Origin: Chryseobacterium herbae
GTDB taxonomy: Bacteria; Bacteroidota; Bacteroidia; Flavobacteriales; Weeksellaceae
Reading direction: 5' to 3'
NCBI RefSeq assembly: GCF_025154075.1
Contig: NZ_JAOAMU010000003.1
Location: 608,504 to 672,503 of the forward strand
DNA length: 64,000 nucleotides
A program made the translations under genes and the position numbers. Shown piece after piece: positions 1 to 9,629 of this stretch; the stretch's first letter is position 1; every line of letters starts with the position of its first letter. The notes beneath the pieces are model-generated. The model made no database searches. It was not told the origin of the DNA and worked only from the letters and a program-made list of their open reading frames with translations.

Positions 1-3
1 TTT

Positions 4-62
4 ATTACAACAAAAGTCTCACGTCTGAAATCTGATATCTCACATCTGACATCTGACATCTC
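4..62. repeat. Dispersed phrase-like intergenic repeat, copy A
   Basis: This stretch consists of reiterated short words such as ATCTGACATCTGACATCT. Its reverse complement resembles 51690-51730, including the run ATCAGATTTCAGAC followed by TGAGACTTTT. I take both as members of one non-coding dispersed family. No open reading frame is supported here. Confidence 0.6.
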
Positions 63-151
63 ATCACTTACCATATCAGTCATTCCTACATTTTACATTG
101 TAATTTTTACAATTTAAAATAACCCCTTTTAATAAATTTTTTACGAAAAAA

Positions 152-169
152 TGTACCTGAAACGGTACA
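152..169. promoter_or_regulatory. Inverted repeat upstream of TonB receptor
   Basis: TGTACC (152-157) and GGTACA (164-169) form a perfect 6-bp inverted repeat with a 6-nt spacer, 18 bp before the receptor start. It could be an operator for a metal or nutrient regulator. The regulator is unknown and the site is short, so it may be chance. Confidence 0.3.
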
Positions 170-186
170 CAATCAATCTATAGACA

Positions 187-2571
187 ATGAAATTGATATA
201 TAGTCTGATGTTGGTCTTTTGCGGACTGGCATTGATAAGTGCACAAAAAACTTACTCGGTGGAAGGAACCGTTCACGATTTTCACGATAAAACCATGCTG
301 GAAAATGCTGTGGTGAACATCGGCGGATTCACTGCGAAAACAGACAGTAAGGGTAAGTTTACATTTAACAAAATTCCTGCGGGAAAATATATACTCATTG
401 CCAAACATCCTGATTGTAATGATTATACTGAAAATATAGCAGTTACTCAGGATTTACACTTGGTAATTACACTGGAGCACCATAGCCAGGATATTGAGAC
501 GGTGACCATCCATGGAAGCCATAAATCCAACGGTTCTTTAATCATCAAAACCCTTGATAAATCTGAAATTGAGAGAAATTCTACGGATAATCTTGGTAAT
601 TTGTTATCAAAAATTTCAGGGGTTGCGACTTTAAAGACAGGAAATAATATCTCAAAACCTATTATCCACGGATTGTACGGAAGCAGAATTGCTATTTTCA
701 ATAATGGAGTGAAGCTTGCAGAACAGGAATGGGGGGTGGAACATGCTCCCAATGTTGATATTAACAATTTTCAGCATATCGATGTGATAAAAGGAGCTTC
801 CGCACTGAAATACGGTAGTGATGCCATAGGCGGAGTCGTGGTGCTGGAACCTGAGGTTTTCCCTAAAAAAGATACGATAAAAGGCTCAGTTGGGCTTACC
901 GGAATTTCCAATGGCAGAGGACTTGGATTGGATGTAGATGTGGCGAAGGTCTGGAAAAATGGATGGGCAGTAAAGACCCGAGGAAGTATCAAGAAACTAG
1001 GAGATCAGAGCGCTCCGGACTATAACCTGAAGAATACGGGAATGGATTTCTCCTCCTTTAATTTCACGGTTCAGAATAATACCTACGAAAGAGGAATTTC
1101 ATTTGATTATTATCTGACTAATCAGAATATTGGAATCTTGAGAGACTCACATGTTTCCAGTTCAGGGGATTATGACAGAGCAATGACGGCAAATCCTCCG
1201 GTTTATTCAGGGAAATTCAGCTATGATATTGATAACCCGAGACAGGTGATTGAGCATCATATTGCCAAAGTTTCAGCGTTTAAAAGATTTGAGAATATCG
1301 GAAAACTTTCCGCGACGTACAGTTATCAGTACAACCACAGGCAGGAATATGATATCAGAAGAGGGGAATTGAAAAATACACCTTCTTTAGATCTGGAGCT
1401 GATGACGCACCAGTTTAACCTTAATGATTTACTGGAAAGGGAAAAATGGTCTCTGGAGACAGGAATTGATGCCAGTTTTCAAAACAATTATTCAGATCCT
1501 GCCACAGAAGCAAGACGTTTGATCCCTAATTATGATAAATATGCCGCTGGAGTTTATTCTGTGTTTAAATACAAAATCTCTCATGAATTTAATTTTGAAG
1601 CAGGGGCGAGATATGATTTCACACGTTATGATGTGACCAAATGGTATGATCAGGCTGATTGGGATAAATTATATGCCAACACTTTTCCACAGTTCTATGT
1701 GAAGAAAGACAAGAACAGAATTTTGACACGTCCTCAGCTTAACTATAATAATGTTTCTTTCAATGCAGGTTTGGAGTACCGTCCGAATTCCAGCTTTGAT
1801 TTGAAATTTAATTATGCAAAAGTGGGCAGATCTCCGAATGTGGCAGAATTGTTTTCAGACGGACTGCACCATTCAGCAGGGGTGATTGAGACCGGAAATA
1901 TGGGATTGAAAAATGAAGAGGGACATCAGTTTAATTTAACGGTAGATTCAAAATTTAATGTTTTAAAAGGACTGAATGTTTCCGTAAATCCATACTTTTT
2001 CATTACCAAAAACTTTATCAACCAGGTTCCTGTAGGAATTAAGGGAACAATCAGAGGCGTTTTTCCTGAATGGGAATACCAGCAGATTGATGCCAAAATG
2101 TATGGGGTAGACCTGGACATCAACTGGAAACTTACAGATGACCTTACCTATGTAGGAAAAGGAAGTTATGTACACGGGCAGAATGATACAGATAATGAGC
2201 CTTTAATCCTGATGATGCCACCGAATTTTTCTAACGCATTGCAGTTTAAAAAGGAAAAATGGAACAACTTCTATTTTACGATAGAAAACCAAACGTTTTT
2301 AAAACAAACCAGATTCCCGATCCGAAATGTTGACCTTGAAGTGTATGTGGATGGCGAATTGGTGGATAAAACCATTGATTTGAGCACACCGCCAAACAGT
2401 TACTCACTCTGGAATATCCAGACGGGAATCAATATCAGCAAAAATCTTTCTGCAGGACTTATCGTGAATAATCTTTTCAACACTTCGTACAGAGATTATC
2501 TGAACCGTTTGAGGTTCTTTGCGGATGAGGCAGGAAGAAACTTTATATTAAACTTTAGATACAAATTCTAA
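187..2571 (+). CDS. TonB-dependent outer-membrane receptor
   Basis: This 794-aa protein should be an outer-membrane beta-barrel that imports a ligand with energy from TonB/ExbBD. Residues 1-19 are a signal peptide ending ISAQ. A carboxypeptidase-regulatory-like beta domain follows (about 23-95), then a plug (about 105-225) with the typical stretch VIKGASALKYGSDAIGG, and a barrel to the C-terminus, which ends in an aromatic residue (FRYKF). The motif around SPNVAELFSDGLHHSAG and the many histidines resemble zinc-type (ZnuD-like) receptors, but the substrate cannot be fixed from sequence. A lipoprotein gene follows 51 bp downstream on the same strand and probably belongs to the same transport unit. 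Confidence 0.9.
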   Translation: MKLIYSLMLVFCGLALISAQKTYSVEGTVHDFHDKTMLENAVVNIGGFTAKTDSKGKFTFNKIPAGKYILIAKHPDCNDYTENIAVTQDLHLVITLEHHSQDIETVTIHGSHKSNGSLIIKTLDKSEIERNSTDNLGNLLSKISGVATLKTGNNISKPIIHGLYGSRIAIFNNGVKLAEQEWGVEHAPNVDINNFQHIDVIKGASALKYGSDAIGGVVVLEPEVFPKKDTIKGSVGLTGISNGRGLGLDVDVAKVWKNGWAVKTRGSIKKLGDQSAPDYNLKNTGMDFSSFNFTVQNNTYERGISFDYYLTNQNIGILRDSHVSSSGDYDRAMTANPPVYSGKFSYDIDNPRQVIEHHIAKVSAFKRFENIGKLSATYSYQYNHRQEYDIRRGELKNTPSLDLELMTHQFNLNDLLEREKWSLETGIDASFQNNYSDPATEARRLIPNYDKYAAGVYSVFKYKISHEFNFEAGARYDFTRYDVTKWYDQADWDKLYANTFPQFYVKKDKNRILTRPQLNYNNVSFNAGLEYRPNSSFDLKFNYAKVGRSPNVAELFSDGLHHSAGVIETGNMGLKNEEGHQFNLTVDSKFNVLKGLNVSVNPYFFITKNFINQVPVGIKGTIRGVFPEWEYQQIDAKMYGVDLDINWKLTDDLTYVGKGSYVHGQNDTDNEPLILMMPPNFSNALQFKKEKWNNFYFTIENQTFLKQTRFPIRNVDLEVYVDGELVDKTIDLSTPPNSYSLWNIQTGINISKNLSAGLIVNNLFNTSYRDYLNRLRFFADEAGRNFILNFRYKF

Positions 2572-2622
2572 GGATTCAGAAAAAATATTACATTAAAATT
2601 TTACAAACTTAAAATTCTAACA

Positions 2623-3195
2623 ATGAAGACATTATTCAATACTAAAAATATCATCAGATTACTAGCCGTTTTATTAATCACTTTTACTGCTATTTCTTGT
2701 CAGAGAGACGGTTCTGTAGCAGAGGATGATCTTCCTCAGGAAGAGCTTACCAATATCATTTTATTGGTGAAAGAAGATACTCCGGGAGCTACGGCTATCG
2801 AATATAATTACAGCATCGGAGCAGGAGGAATTCCTACTATTCCATTGAAAGACGGAAAGTCTTATACGGTAGAAGCAAAATTCAGAAACGGAAACGAGGA
2901 TGCTACTCAGGAAATTATTGATGCTAAGGATGAACATTTCCTTATTTTCGACTTTCCAAAATCTAATATCACCGTGACCAGATTGGATGGAGGTGACTTG
3001 AGAAAAGATGGAAAAAGAGTAGGATTAAAAACAAAATGGGATGTGACACAAACAGTTGGAGGAACGGCTCCATTCCTGAAACTTACCCTGATTCATGAGC
3101 CTCAAAGTGTAAATGATGCCAAGGCCGGAACTGCCTGGGGAAGTGTAGTTGGAGGAGAAACAGATGCAGAAGCGACTTATAATCTAAGTAATTAA
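2623..3195 (+). CDS. Hypothetical lipoprotein paired with TonB receptor
   Basis: The protein has 190 aa and a clear lipoprotein signal: hydrophobic residues 10-24 and the lipobox AISC with the acylated cysteine at position 26. The mature part is rich in beta-type residues and has no catalytic motif that I recognise. It follows the TonB receptor at 187-2571 with a 51-bp gap on the same strand. Surface or periplasmic lipoproteins next to such receptors often help capture the ligand, so a binding role is plausible but inferred. A strong terminator at 3428-3458 ends the unit. Confidence 0.75.
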   Translation: MKTLFNTKNIIRLLAVLLITFTAISCQRDGSVAEDDLPQEELTNIILLVKEDTPGATAIEYNYSIGAGGIPTIPLKDGKSYTVEAKFRNGNEDATQEIIDAKDEHFLIFDFPKSNITVTRLDGGDLRKDGKRVGLKTKWDVTQTVGGTAPFLKLTLIHEPQSVNDAKAGTAWGSVVGGETDAEATYNLSN

Positions 3196-3427
3196 TCTAA
3201 GTTTGGGAAGTTTGGAAGATGGAAGATGGACGTTACTTTGGACAATAAGTACTTAACAATTTCATTTGAATGTATTGAAGTCGTTTTAAAAAGATTAATA
3301 AAAATACCTGTAATTCAATCTTTGGACTTCAATAACTTCCCTCTTCGGGCTTCTGACTTCCTTACATCATGATAAAACTGAAATGTCTTATCCTGAACTC
3401 ACGTTAATTAGAATACTTCACATAAAC

Positions 3428-3458
3428 AAAAAACCACTGATATTTTCAGTGGTTTTTT
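3428..3458 (+). terminator. Rho-independent terminator
   Basis: A perfect 13-bp stem (AAAAAACCACTGA with TCAGTGGTTTTTT) closes a 5-nt loop and ends in a T run. It terminates the receptor/lipoprotein unit before trigger factor. Confidence 0.85.
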
Positions 3459-3519
3459 ATTTATAGACATTTGACGACTAAGAATTGATTAGAAGTAGGT
3501 TATTCTCATAAAATTTTCA

Positions 3520-3527
3520 TATTTTTG
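3520..3527 (+). promoter_or_regulatory. Promoter -7 box of tig
   Basis: TATTTTTG matches the Bacteroidota consensus TAnnTTTG. It lies 22 nt before the trigger factor start, giving a short 5' leader. Confidence 0.6.
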
Positions 3528-3549
3528 CAACCTAAAATTTTAATCAATA

Positions 3550-4884
3550 ATGAAGGTTACCGCACAAAACCATGATGACGTAAGTGCATTACTTACAGTG
3601 ACATTGGAAAAATCTGACTACAAAGAAAAAGTAGAAAAGCAGTTGATTAATTATGCTAAAAATGCGCAAGTTCCTGGTTTCAGAAAAGGGAAAGTGCCTT
3701 TAAGTATGGTTAAAAAACAATATGAAGCAGGTATTGCATTCGAAGAAATCAACAAACAGGTTTCTGACGCATTGAACAACTACGTTAACGAAAACAAGTT
3801 AAGATTAGTTGGACAGCCTGTTCCTCAGCCAGTAAACCAATTGGACTACAACGCTGAACAAATTGAAGTTGGTTTCGAGGTAGGATATGAGCCTGAATTC
3901 ACTATAGATTTAGCTAAATATGAAGCTCCTCATTATAAAGTAGAGGCTTCTGACAAAGAAATTACGAAGAGCATTGAGAACATGCAGAGACGTTTTGCGG
4001 AGCAGGTTCCTCAGGATAAAATCGGTAAAGATTCTTATATCGCTTTAGAGATTTCTCAGGTTGTAGAAGAAGATGCTGAAGGAGAGCACCACCACCACCC
4101 AAAGAATGCTACCATTACAGCTGAAAACAAAGAAGCTTTCAAATTGGTAAAAGCTTTGAAAATGGACGGTTCTGTAAAAGTATCTAAAGAAACTCTTGCC
4201 TCTGACGAAGAATTAGCTAAAGAATTAGGATTCACTAAAGAAGAAGTTGAGCACTTACACCATGCTGAAGTAGAAGTTAAAGTAAAAGATTTCTATGCAT
4301 TGAACTTAGCTGAACTTAATCAGGAGTTATTCGACAAAGTATACGGAGAAGGAACTATTACATCTGAAGATGAGCTTAAAGACAAAGTAAAATCTGAATT
4401 GGATGAGTACTTCCAGCAAAATGCTGACGTTCACTATGTGAATAAAGTATTGGAGCAGGTTACTGAAAAAGAAGAAGTGAAACTTCCTGAAAATTTCTTA
4501 GTAAAATGGTTAATATTCTCTAATCAGAATATCCAGTCTGAAGACCAGGCTAAAGAAATTCTTGAAGCTGAGAAAAGCCAATTAAGATACCAGATCATTG
4601 AAGGTAAATTAATGACGGATAACGAGATCAAATTAGACTATGCTGATGTATTGGCACAGGCTGAGCAGTTGGTAAGAAACCAATTGGCGATCTACGGAAT
4701 CCACCACTTAGGTGATGAAGAAATCCAGAAATATGCTGTTGAGATGTTGAAAGACCAGGAGCAGGTAAGACAAATTTCTTCTGAAGTAGCTATGGCTAAA
4801 CTTAAAGATGTAATCCTTGAAAAAGGAGGAAAAAAAGAAACTAAAATCTCTCACGACGAGTTTTTAGAAGAACTTAAGAAATAA
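3550..4884 (+). CDS. tig: Trigger factor
   Basis: This is the ribosome-associated chaperone that receives nascent chains at the exit tunnel. The 444-aa length fits the family. The ribosome-docking signature GFRKGKVP is at residues 43-50 in the N-terminal domain. The middle part, where the FKBP-type isomerase domain sits in proteobacterial homologues, is divergent and includes a short histidine run (HHHHP near residue 180). The C-terminal two thirds are charged and helical, as expected for the chaperone arms. It is a single-gene unit with its own promoter box and a terminator at 4907-4935. The ClpXP genes often found next to tig are not here. Confidence 0.95.
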   Translation: MKVTAQNHDDVSALLTVTLEKSDYKEKVEKQLINYAKNAQVPGFRKGKVPLSMVKKQYEAGIAFEEINKQVSDALNNYVNENKLRLVGQPVPQPVNQLDYNAEQIEVGFEVGYEPEFTIDLAKYEAPHYKVEASDKEITKSIENMQRRFAEQVPQDKIGKDSYIALEISQVVEEDAEGEHHHHPKNATITAENKEAFKLVKALKMDGSVKVSKETLASDEELAKELGFTKEEVEHLHHAEVEVKVKDFYALNLAELNQELFDKVYGEGTITSEDELKDKVKSELDEYFQQNADVHYVNKVLEQVTEKEEVKLPENFLVKWLIFSNQNIQSEDQAKEILEAEKSQLRYQIIEGKLMTDNEIKLDYADVLAQAEQLVRNQLAIYGIHHLGDEEIQKYAVEMLKDQEQVRQISSEVAMAKLKDVILEKGGKKETKISHDEFLEELKK

Positions 4885-4906
4885 TTTATTTCAATATAAA
4901 TATTTG

Positions 4907-4935
4907 AAAACCTCTGGGAAACCGGAGGTTTTTTT
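4907..4935 (+). terminator. Terminator of tig
   Basis: AAAACCTC and GAGGTTTT pair around a short loop containing TGGGAAACCG, followed by a T run, 22 bp after the stop codon. Confidence 0.8.
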
Positions 4936-5043
4936 ATGCCCGATTTAAAGGAGTTTCTATTTATTTAACCTAAATTAAGGATAAGAGCTTTTTGTTTTAA
5001 TGAGGGTAAGAAAGTTGGAAGCTCCGGATCTGAGTGTTTCTGT

Positions 5044-5077
5044 TAATCATGTCAAGGTTCAAACCTTGACATGATTA
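5044..5077. repeat. Perfect 16-bp inverted repeat
   Basis: Arms TAATCATGTCAAGGTT and AACCTTGACATGATTA are separated by only 2 nt. There is no T run, so it is not a classical terminator. It resembles the short palindromic intergenic elements common in this group, and a similar one is at 35408-35440. Confidence 0.7.
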
Positions 5078-5286
5078 CTCAAAGGCACAAAAGGAAATTC
5101 TACCTTTCAGTAAATCCCAATTTTCGGCCCCTGTCACTCTCTTCCGCATCATCTTTTCACAGGCCTATTCTCTTAAAAAACCTTAATGTATTCTTACAGA
5201 TATTATAATGTATTGGGATAAATATCCTTTGTTTTATTTGTTGCGGTCATTATTCCTATATTTACACTTTAAAACTTATTATAGAT

Positions 5287-5973
5287 ATGAAAAAGATCAT
5301 CATTCCGTTTTTCTGTGCCGTATTGTTTTCAGTGCCGGCAGCAGCTCAGCAGACCAGCGCAGCTCCCGCAAAGACGGAAGTCGTGAAATCTAAGCTGACC
5401 CCAAAAGAAGTTATAGACAATTATTTCAAAGCGTTAGGAGGTAAGGCTAAACTGGAAGCCGTAAAATCTACAGTTATTGATAACAGCCTTAGCGTTCAGG
5501 GGATGGATATCACCATGAGCACTACGAAAATGGGTAATAAATTTAAGTCTGTACAAACCGCAATGGGGCAGACAATAAGTCAGGTTTTTGACGGTGAAAA
5601 AGGATATATAGATAGAGCAGGACAGAAAACAGATTTCCCTGCTGAGAATATTGCCGAGCTGAAAAAAGGAACCACAGTTGAAGCTTTAGGCTTTAATGCT
5701 TCCAGCTTTCAGACCGCTACGGTAGAGAAAGTTGACGCTAAAGATTATAACGTATTATCTTCAGAAAAAGGAAAATTTTACTTTGATGCTGCTACGGGAC
5801 TTTTATATAAATCTACGGTAGGACAAGGAAATGTTATCGTGAAAAATTACACTACAGTAGAAGGATTAAAATTCCCTTCTGAAGTAGATATTGATGGAAA
5901 TGGCCAGAAAGTGACGATTAAAACTACAAAAGTTGTTTTAAATGCTCCGGTTTCTGATGCAGACTTTAAATAG
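5287..5973 (+). CDS. Secreted protein, probably LolA/outer-membrane-lipoprotein-sorting-like
   Basis: The 228-aa protein begins with a cleavable signal peptide (residues 1-20, ending AAAQ), so it is exported. The mature part starts with a segment like VIDNYFKALGGKAKLEAVKS, a motif seen in periplasmic beta-sheet proteins and at the C-terminus of some Bacteroidota M16 peptidases. The rest is an alternating beta pattern compatible with the LolA/LppX-like fold. An M16 peptidase gene follows on the same strand, but a terminator at 5996-6020 separates them. Function is inferred: a periplasmic lipid- or lipoprotein-binding role is possible. Confidence 0.65.
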   Translation: MKKIIIPFFCAVLFSVPAAAQQTSAAPAKTEVVKSKLTPKEVIDNYFKALGGKAKLEAVKSTVIDNSLSVQGMDITMSTTKMGNKFKSVQTAMGQTISQVFDGEKGYIDRAGQKTDFPAENIAELKKGTTVEALGFNASSFQTATVEKVDAKDYNVLSSEKGKFYFDAATGLLYKSTVGQGNVIVKNYTTVEGLKFPSEVDIDGNGQKVTIKTTKVVLNAPVSDADFK

Positions 5974-5995
5974 AAACAATCATTTTATAAGATAG

Positions 5996-6020
5996 AAGCC
6001 GGATATTTTCCGGCTTTTTT
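5996..6020 (+). terminator. Rho-independent terminator
   Basis: AAGCCGGA pairs with TCCGGCTT over a 5-nt loop and continues in a T run, 22 bp after the stop of the preceding gene. Confidence 0.85.
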
Positions 6021-6125
6021 ATTGCCTGAATAATTTTAACTCAAATTTAACTATAATGCGAATTTTAACATTTCTTCACGTGGTGAATAATTGATACTTT
6101 TAGCACGAAAATAAATTCAAATTAT

Positions 6126-8981
6126 ATGAAGAAAGTTTTATCATCATTTGCGGTCATCTTCCTGATGTCCTCAAATGTATTCGGTCAGAATATCCCTGTG
6201 GATGCTTCTGTGAGAATCGGTACCCTTTCCAATGGAATGAAGTACTACATCAAAAAAAACACATTACCTGAAAAGAAAGTAGATTTCCGTCTGGCAATCA
6301 ATGCCGGATCTATTCTTGAAGATGAAAACCAGAGAGGTTTAGCTCACTTTATGGAGCACATGAACTTCAACGGAACCAAGAATTTCCCGGACAACAAACT
6401 CGTAGATTTTCTACAGTCTATCGGGGTGAAATTCGGGCAGCACCTTAATGCTTACACCAGCTTTGACGAAACCGTTTATATGCTTCCCGTTCCATTGGAT
6501 AAACCCGGAAATCTGGATGCAGGACTGAAAGTAATGGAAGACTGGGCATTCAACGCTACACTTTCTGATGCACAGATCAACAAAGAAAGAGGTGTTGTTC
6601 TGGAAGAGCTGAGATTGGGTCTTGGGGCAGATAAAAGAATGGCCGATAAATATCTTCCTAAATTATTATACAAATCACAATACGCAGACAGACTTCCAAT
6701 CGGTAAAAAAGACGTTCTGGAAAACTTCAAGCCGGATGTGATCAGAAAATTCCACCAGGACTGGTACAGACCGGACCTTATGGCGATCGTAGTGGTAGGA
6801 GACATCAACGTAGATGAAGTTGAAAAGAAAATTAAAGACAATTTCAGCAAATATAAAAATCCATCCAAGCCGAGAGAGCGAAAAGTATTTGATCTGCCTA
6901 ACCATAAAGAAACATTAGTAGCAATAGAAACTGATCCGGATGCTACCAATTCTATGGTTCAGTTCATTATGAAAGATGCTGATGCTTATAAGCCGGATGT
7001 GACTGTTGAGCAGTACAACCAGACTATTGTCGAAGGTCTTTCTACGACGATGTTGAACAACAGACTGAAAGAACTGATCAATTCAAACAATCCACCTTTT
7101 ACATTCGGATCTGTGTATCATGGAGGAACGTATGCAAGAAGCAAAGAGGCTTTCCAGGGATTTGCCATGGTAAAAGAAGGAAATCAGCTGAACGCTCTGA
7201 AAGTTTTGTTGGAAGAAGTGGAAAGAGCGAAGAGATTCGGATTTACACAAACTGAACTTGACAGAGCAAAAGCACAGATGCTGTCTAACCTTGAAAGATC
7301 TTACAACAACCGTGACAAGACGGAAAGTGATATGCTGGTAGACGAGTATGTGAGAAACTTCCTGGAGCAGGAACCAATGCCGGGAATTGCATGGGAATAT
7401 GATGATACGAAAACATTCCTTCCTAAGGTTACCTTGGCTCAAACCAATGAGGTGATTAAGAAAATGGTGAAGGATGACAGCAGAGTAATTGTGATCACGG
7501 GACCTAAAAAGGATAACGTTACAATGCCAACAGAAGCAATGGTTCTAAACACCTTTGAATCTGTAAAAATGGCAGATCTTAAGCCTTACGAAGAGAAAGC
7601 AGCGATCAAAAACCTGATAAAACCTTTCAAATCTGAAGGAAAAATTGCTAAAACGGAAACGGATGCGAAATTAGGAACAACAACCTGGACATTGAGCAAT
7701 GGAGCTAAAGTGACTTTCAAAAAGACGGATTTCAAAGATGACGAAATCGTGTTTTCAGCAAGAAGCTTAGGAGGGAACTCTCTGATCTCTGATGCTGACT
7801 TTATCAAAACTCAGTTCGCTTTCGGAGCATTATCAGAAGCAGGAGTAGGCGGATTGTCAAAAGCGGATCTTACCAATTATCTTGCAGGAAAGCAGGTGAG
7901 TGTAAATCCAATGATAGGACCTTACTTTGAAGGAATTTCAGGAAGAACTTCCCAGAAAGATCTAGGAACGGCTATGGAGCTTACCTATGCTTATTTTACG
8001 GGATTAAATTACAATCCTGCTGCATTCAATGCATATAAAGAAAAGCAGTCTGCGATGCTGGATAACCTGTTATCTAATCCTCAGGCTTATTTCTCTAATG
8101 AGCATGCGAAATTCATGAACCAGAAGAACCCGAGATTCATAGGACTATTCCCAATGGAGAAAGACTGGGCCAATACGGATTATAAAAAAGCGTACGATAT
8201 CTATAAAGAGAAATTTGCCAATGCAGCAAACTTCCAGTTTTATTTCGTTGGAAATATAGATGAGACTACTTTCAAAGAGCAGGTGCTTCAGTATATCGGA
8301 AGCCTTCCGACAGCTGGAAAAACTTCCACGTTCAAAGATACAGGCTACAGACAGCTGACCGGAGATCATTCGAAAGTGTACAAAAAAGGAAAAGATCCTA
8401 AGAGTATGGTGACGATCTCTTACAGCGGAGAAACACCTTACAACGAAAAAGAAGCTCTGGCTCTTGCAGCACTTGGAGAAGTAGCGACCATCAAAGTGAT
8501 CGAAAAACTGAGAGAAGATGAAAGCGGAATCTACGGTGGTGGAGCAAGAGGAAGTATGAATAAGATTCCTTACAGCACTTATAATTTCAGCATCAGTTTC
8601 CCTTGCGGACCTGAAAATGCAGATAAATTGACGAAAAGTGCCATTACTGAACTTCAGAAACTAATCGACAAAGGTCCTGAGCAAAAAGACCTTGATAAGT
8701 ACAAGGAAGGGGAATACAACGATAATAAAACAGAACTTAAGGATAATATGTTCTGGCTGAATGCTCTTGCTAAAAACCAGTTAGACGGCAGCGACAAATA
8801 TGACATCCTGAACTATCAGGAAAAAGTAAAAGCGCTTACCGTAAAAGATCTTCAGGATGTGGCTAAGAAATACCTTGCCAAAGGAAAAATCACCGCAACC
8901 CTGATGCCGGAAGACGGATGGGAAAATACTAAAAAAGCTGATGCAAAACCTGCAGTAGTAGGAGCAACAGTCGTTAAATAA
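6126..8981 (+). CDS. M16 family zinc metallopeptidase
   Basis: This 951-aa protein is a periplasmic insulinase-type peptidase. A signal peptide covers residues 1-20. The inverted zinc motif HxxEH is HFMEH at residues 74-78, and the third ligand glutamate lies in the downstream ERGVVLEELR segment. The length covers two tandem M16 halves (catalytic and inactive) fused in one chain, so the clam-shell active unit can form from a single polypeptide. The second half (from about residue 510) lacks HxxEH, as is usual. It probably degrades peptides in the periplasm. TACTTTTAG near 6097 is a near-consensus promoter box, and a terminator at 9006-9033 follows. Confidence 0.93.
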   Translation: MKKVLSSFAVIFLMSSNVFGQNIPVDASVRIGTLSNGMKYYIKKNTLPEKKVDFRLAINAGSILEDENQRGLAHFMEHMNFNGTKNFPDNKLVDFLQSIGVKFGQHLNAYTSFDETVYMLPVPLDKPGNLDAGLKVMEDWAFNATLSDAQINKERGVVLEELRLGLGADKRMADKYLPKLLYKSQYADRLPIGKKDVLENFKPDVIRKFHQDWYRPDLMAIVVVGDINVDEVEKKIKDNFSKYKNPSKPRERKVFDLPNHKETLVAIETDPDATNSMVQFIMKDADAYKPDVTVEQYNQTIVEGLSTTMLNNRLKELINSNNPPFTFGSVYHGGTYARSKEAFQGFAMVKEGNQLNALKVLLEEVERAKRFGFTQTELDRAKAQMLSNLERSYNNRDKTESDMLVDEYVRNFLEQEPMPGIAWEYDDTKTFLPKVTLAQTNEVIKKMVKDDSRVIVITGPKKDNVTMPTEAMVLNTFESVKMADLKPYEEKAAIKNLIKPFKSEGKIAKTETDAKLGTTTWTLSNGAKVTFKKTDFKDDEIVFSARSLGGNSLISDADFIKTQFAFGALSEAGVGGLSKADLTNYLAGKQVSVNPMIGPYFEGISGRTSQKDLGTAMELTYAYFTGLNYNPAAFNAYKEKQSAMLDNLLSNPQAYFSNEHAKFMNQKNPRFIGLFPMEKDWANTDYKKAYDIYKEKFANAANFQFYFVGNIDETTFKEQVLQYIGSLPTAGKTSTFKDTGYRQLTGDHSKVYKKGKDPKSMVTISYSGETPYNEKEALALAALGEVATIKVIEKLREDESGIYGGGARGSMNKIPYSTYNFSISFPCGPENADKLTKSAITELQKLIDKGPEQKDLDKYKEGEYNDNKTELKDNMFWLNALAKNQLDGSDKYDILNYQEKVKALTVKDLQDVAKKYLAKGKITATLMPEDGWENTKKADAKPAVVGATVVK

Positions 8982-9005
8982 TATTTTCAGAATAATTGAT
9001 AAAAG

Positions 9006-9033
9006 AAAAACCGCAGAATAATCTGCGGTTTTT
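9006..9033. terminator. Bidirectional terminator
   Basis: AAAAACCGCAGA and TCTGCGGTTTTT form a perfect 12-bp stem with a 4-nt loop and A/T runs on both sides. It lies between the convergent M16 peptidase and DUF3109 genes and can serve both. Confidence 0.9.
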
Positions 9034-9039
9034 TATTGT

Positions 9040-9624
9040 TTAAGAGCCATATGCTTTTTTCCATTCATCGGCAGCTTCACTGAGAACGCCGTAGAACGCT
9101 TCACCGTACTTTCTGGTCAGTGGAGTTTTCAGGAATTTATAAATAGGAACCTGTAGTTCTTTTCCTAAAGCGCATGCATCGCTGCATACACTCCATTCGT
9201 GGTAGTTCAGAGCTGTGAACGTAGAATATTCTGTAACACGAATCGGGTAGAGGTGGCAGGAAATCGGTTTTTGCCAGTCTATAGCACCGTCTTCATACGC
9301 TTTTTCAATCCCACATTTCGTGATTCCTCTTTCGTCGAAAGTTACATAAGCACATTCGCGGTCTTCTACCATGGGTGTCACATACATTCCGTCCTCCGGA
9401 TCTGTAGTCCATGTTCCCTGTTCTTCAAGGGCTTTGATGCCTTCCTGTGTAAGATAGGGCTTTATTTTATCAAGAATACTGTCTAAAATATCAAGCTCAT
9501 CCTTATCTAGCGGAGCTCCTACATCTCCTTCCACACAGCATGCACCTTTGCATTTCGTAAGGTTGCAAACAAATTCTTCGGAAAATATATCCTCTGAAAT
9601 CAATTTATCGTCTATCTGAATCAT
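9040..9624 (-). CDS. DUF3109 family cysteine-rich protein
   Basis: The 194-aa protein is soluble with no signal. The N-terminal half carries a cysteine cluster (CNLTKCKGACC, about residues 20-30), and further cysteines occur in REC, TKCG, SCHLYP and CSDAC. Such a pattern is expected for a metal- or Fe-S-binding protein, and it matches the DUF3109 family, whose role is unknown. It lies 5 bp downstream of the DUF6427 gene on the same strand, so the two are probably co-transcribed. Confidence 0.8.
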   Translation of the reverse strand: MIQIDDKLISEDIFSEEFVCNLTKCKGACCVEGDVGAPLDKDELDILDSILDKIKPYLTQEGIKALEEQGTWTTDPEDGMYVTPMVEDRECAYVTFDERGITKCGIEKAYEDGAIDWQKPISCHLYPIRVTEYSTFTALNYHEWSVCSDACALGKELQVPIYKFLKTPLTRKYGEAFYGVLSEAADEWKKAYGS

Positions 9625-9629
9625 AATCT

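Larger units (their letters stand above)
3196..3549. other. Intergenic region with terminator and tig promoter
   Basis: This region has no gene that I can support. Near its left end are repetitive words (TTTGGAAGATGGAAGATGGA) of the phrase-like type seen elsewhere in the window. The right part holds the terminator at 3428-3458 and the promoter box at 3520-3527. Confidence 0.6.
4885..5286. other. Intergenic region with inverted repeat
   Basis: No gene is supported. It contains the tig terminator and a perfect 16-bp inverted repeat at 5044-5077. The open frame at 5208-5393 overlaps the next gene's signal peptide in another frame and is not considered real. Confidence 0.6.

Noticed and set aside
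5208..5393. Open reading frame of 61 codons before the LolA-like gene
   Set aside because: It overlaps the signal-peptide region of the 5287 gene in another frame, and the real start is clear from its signal peptide.
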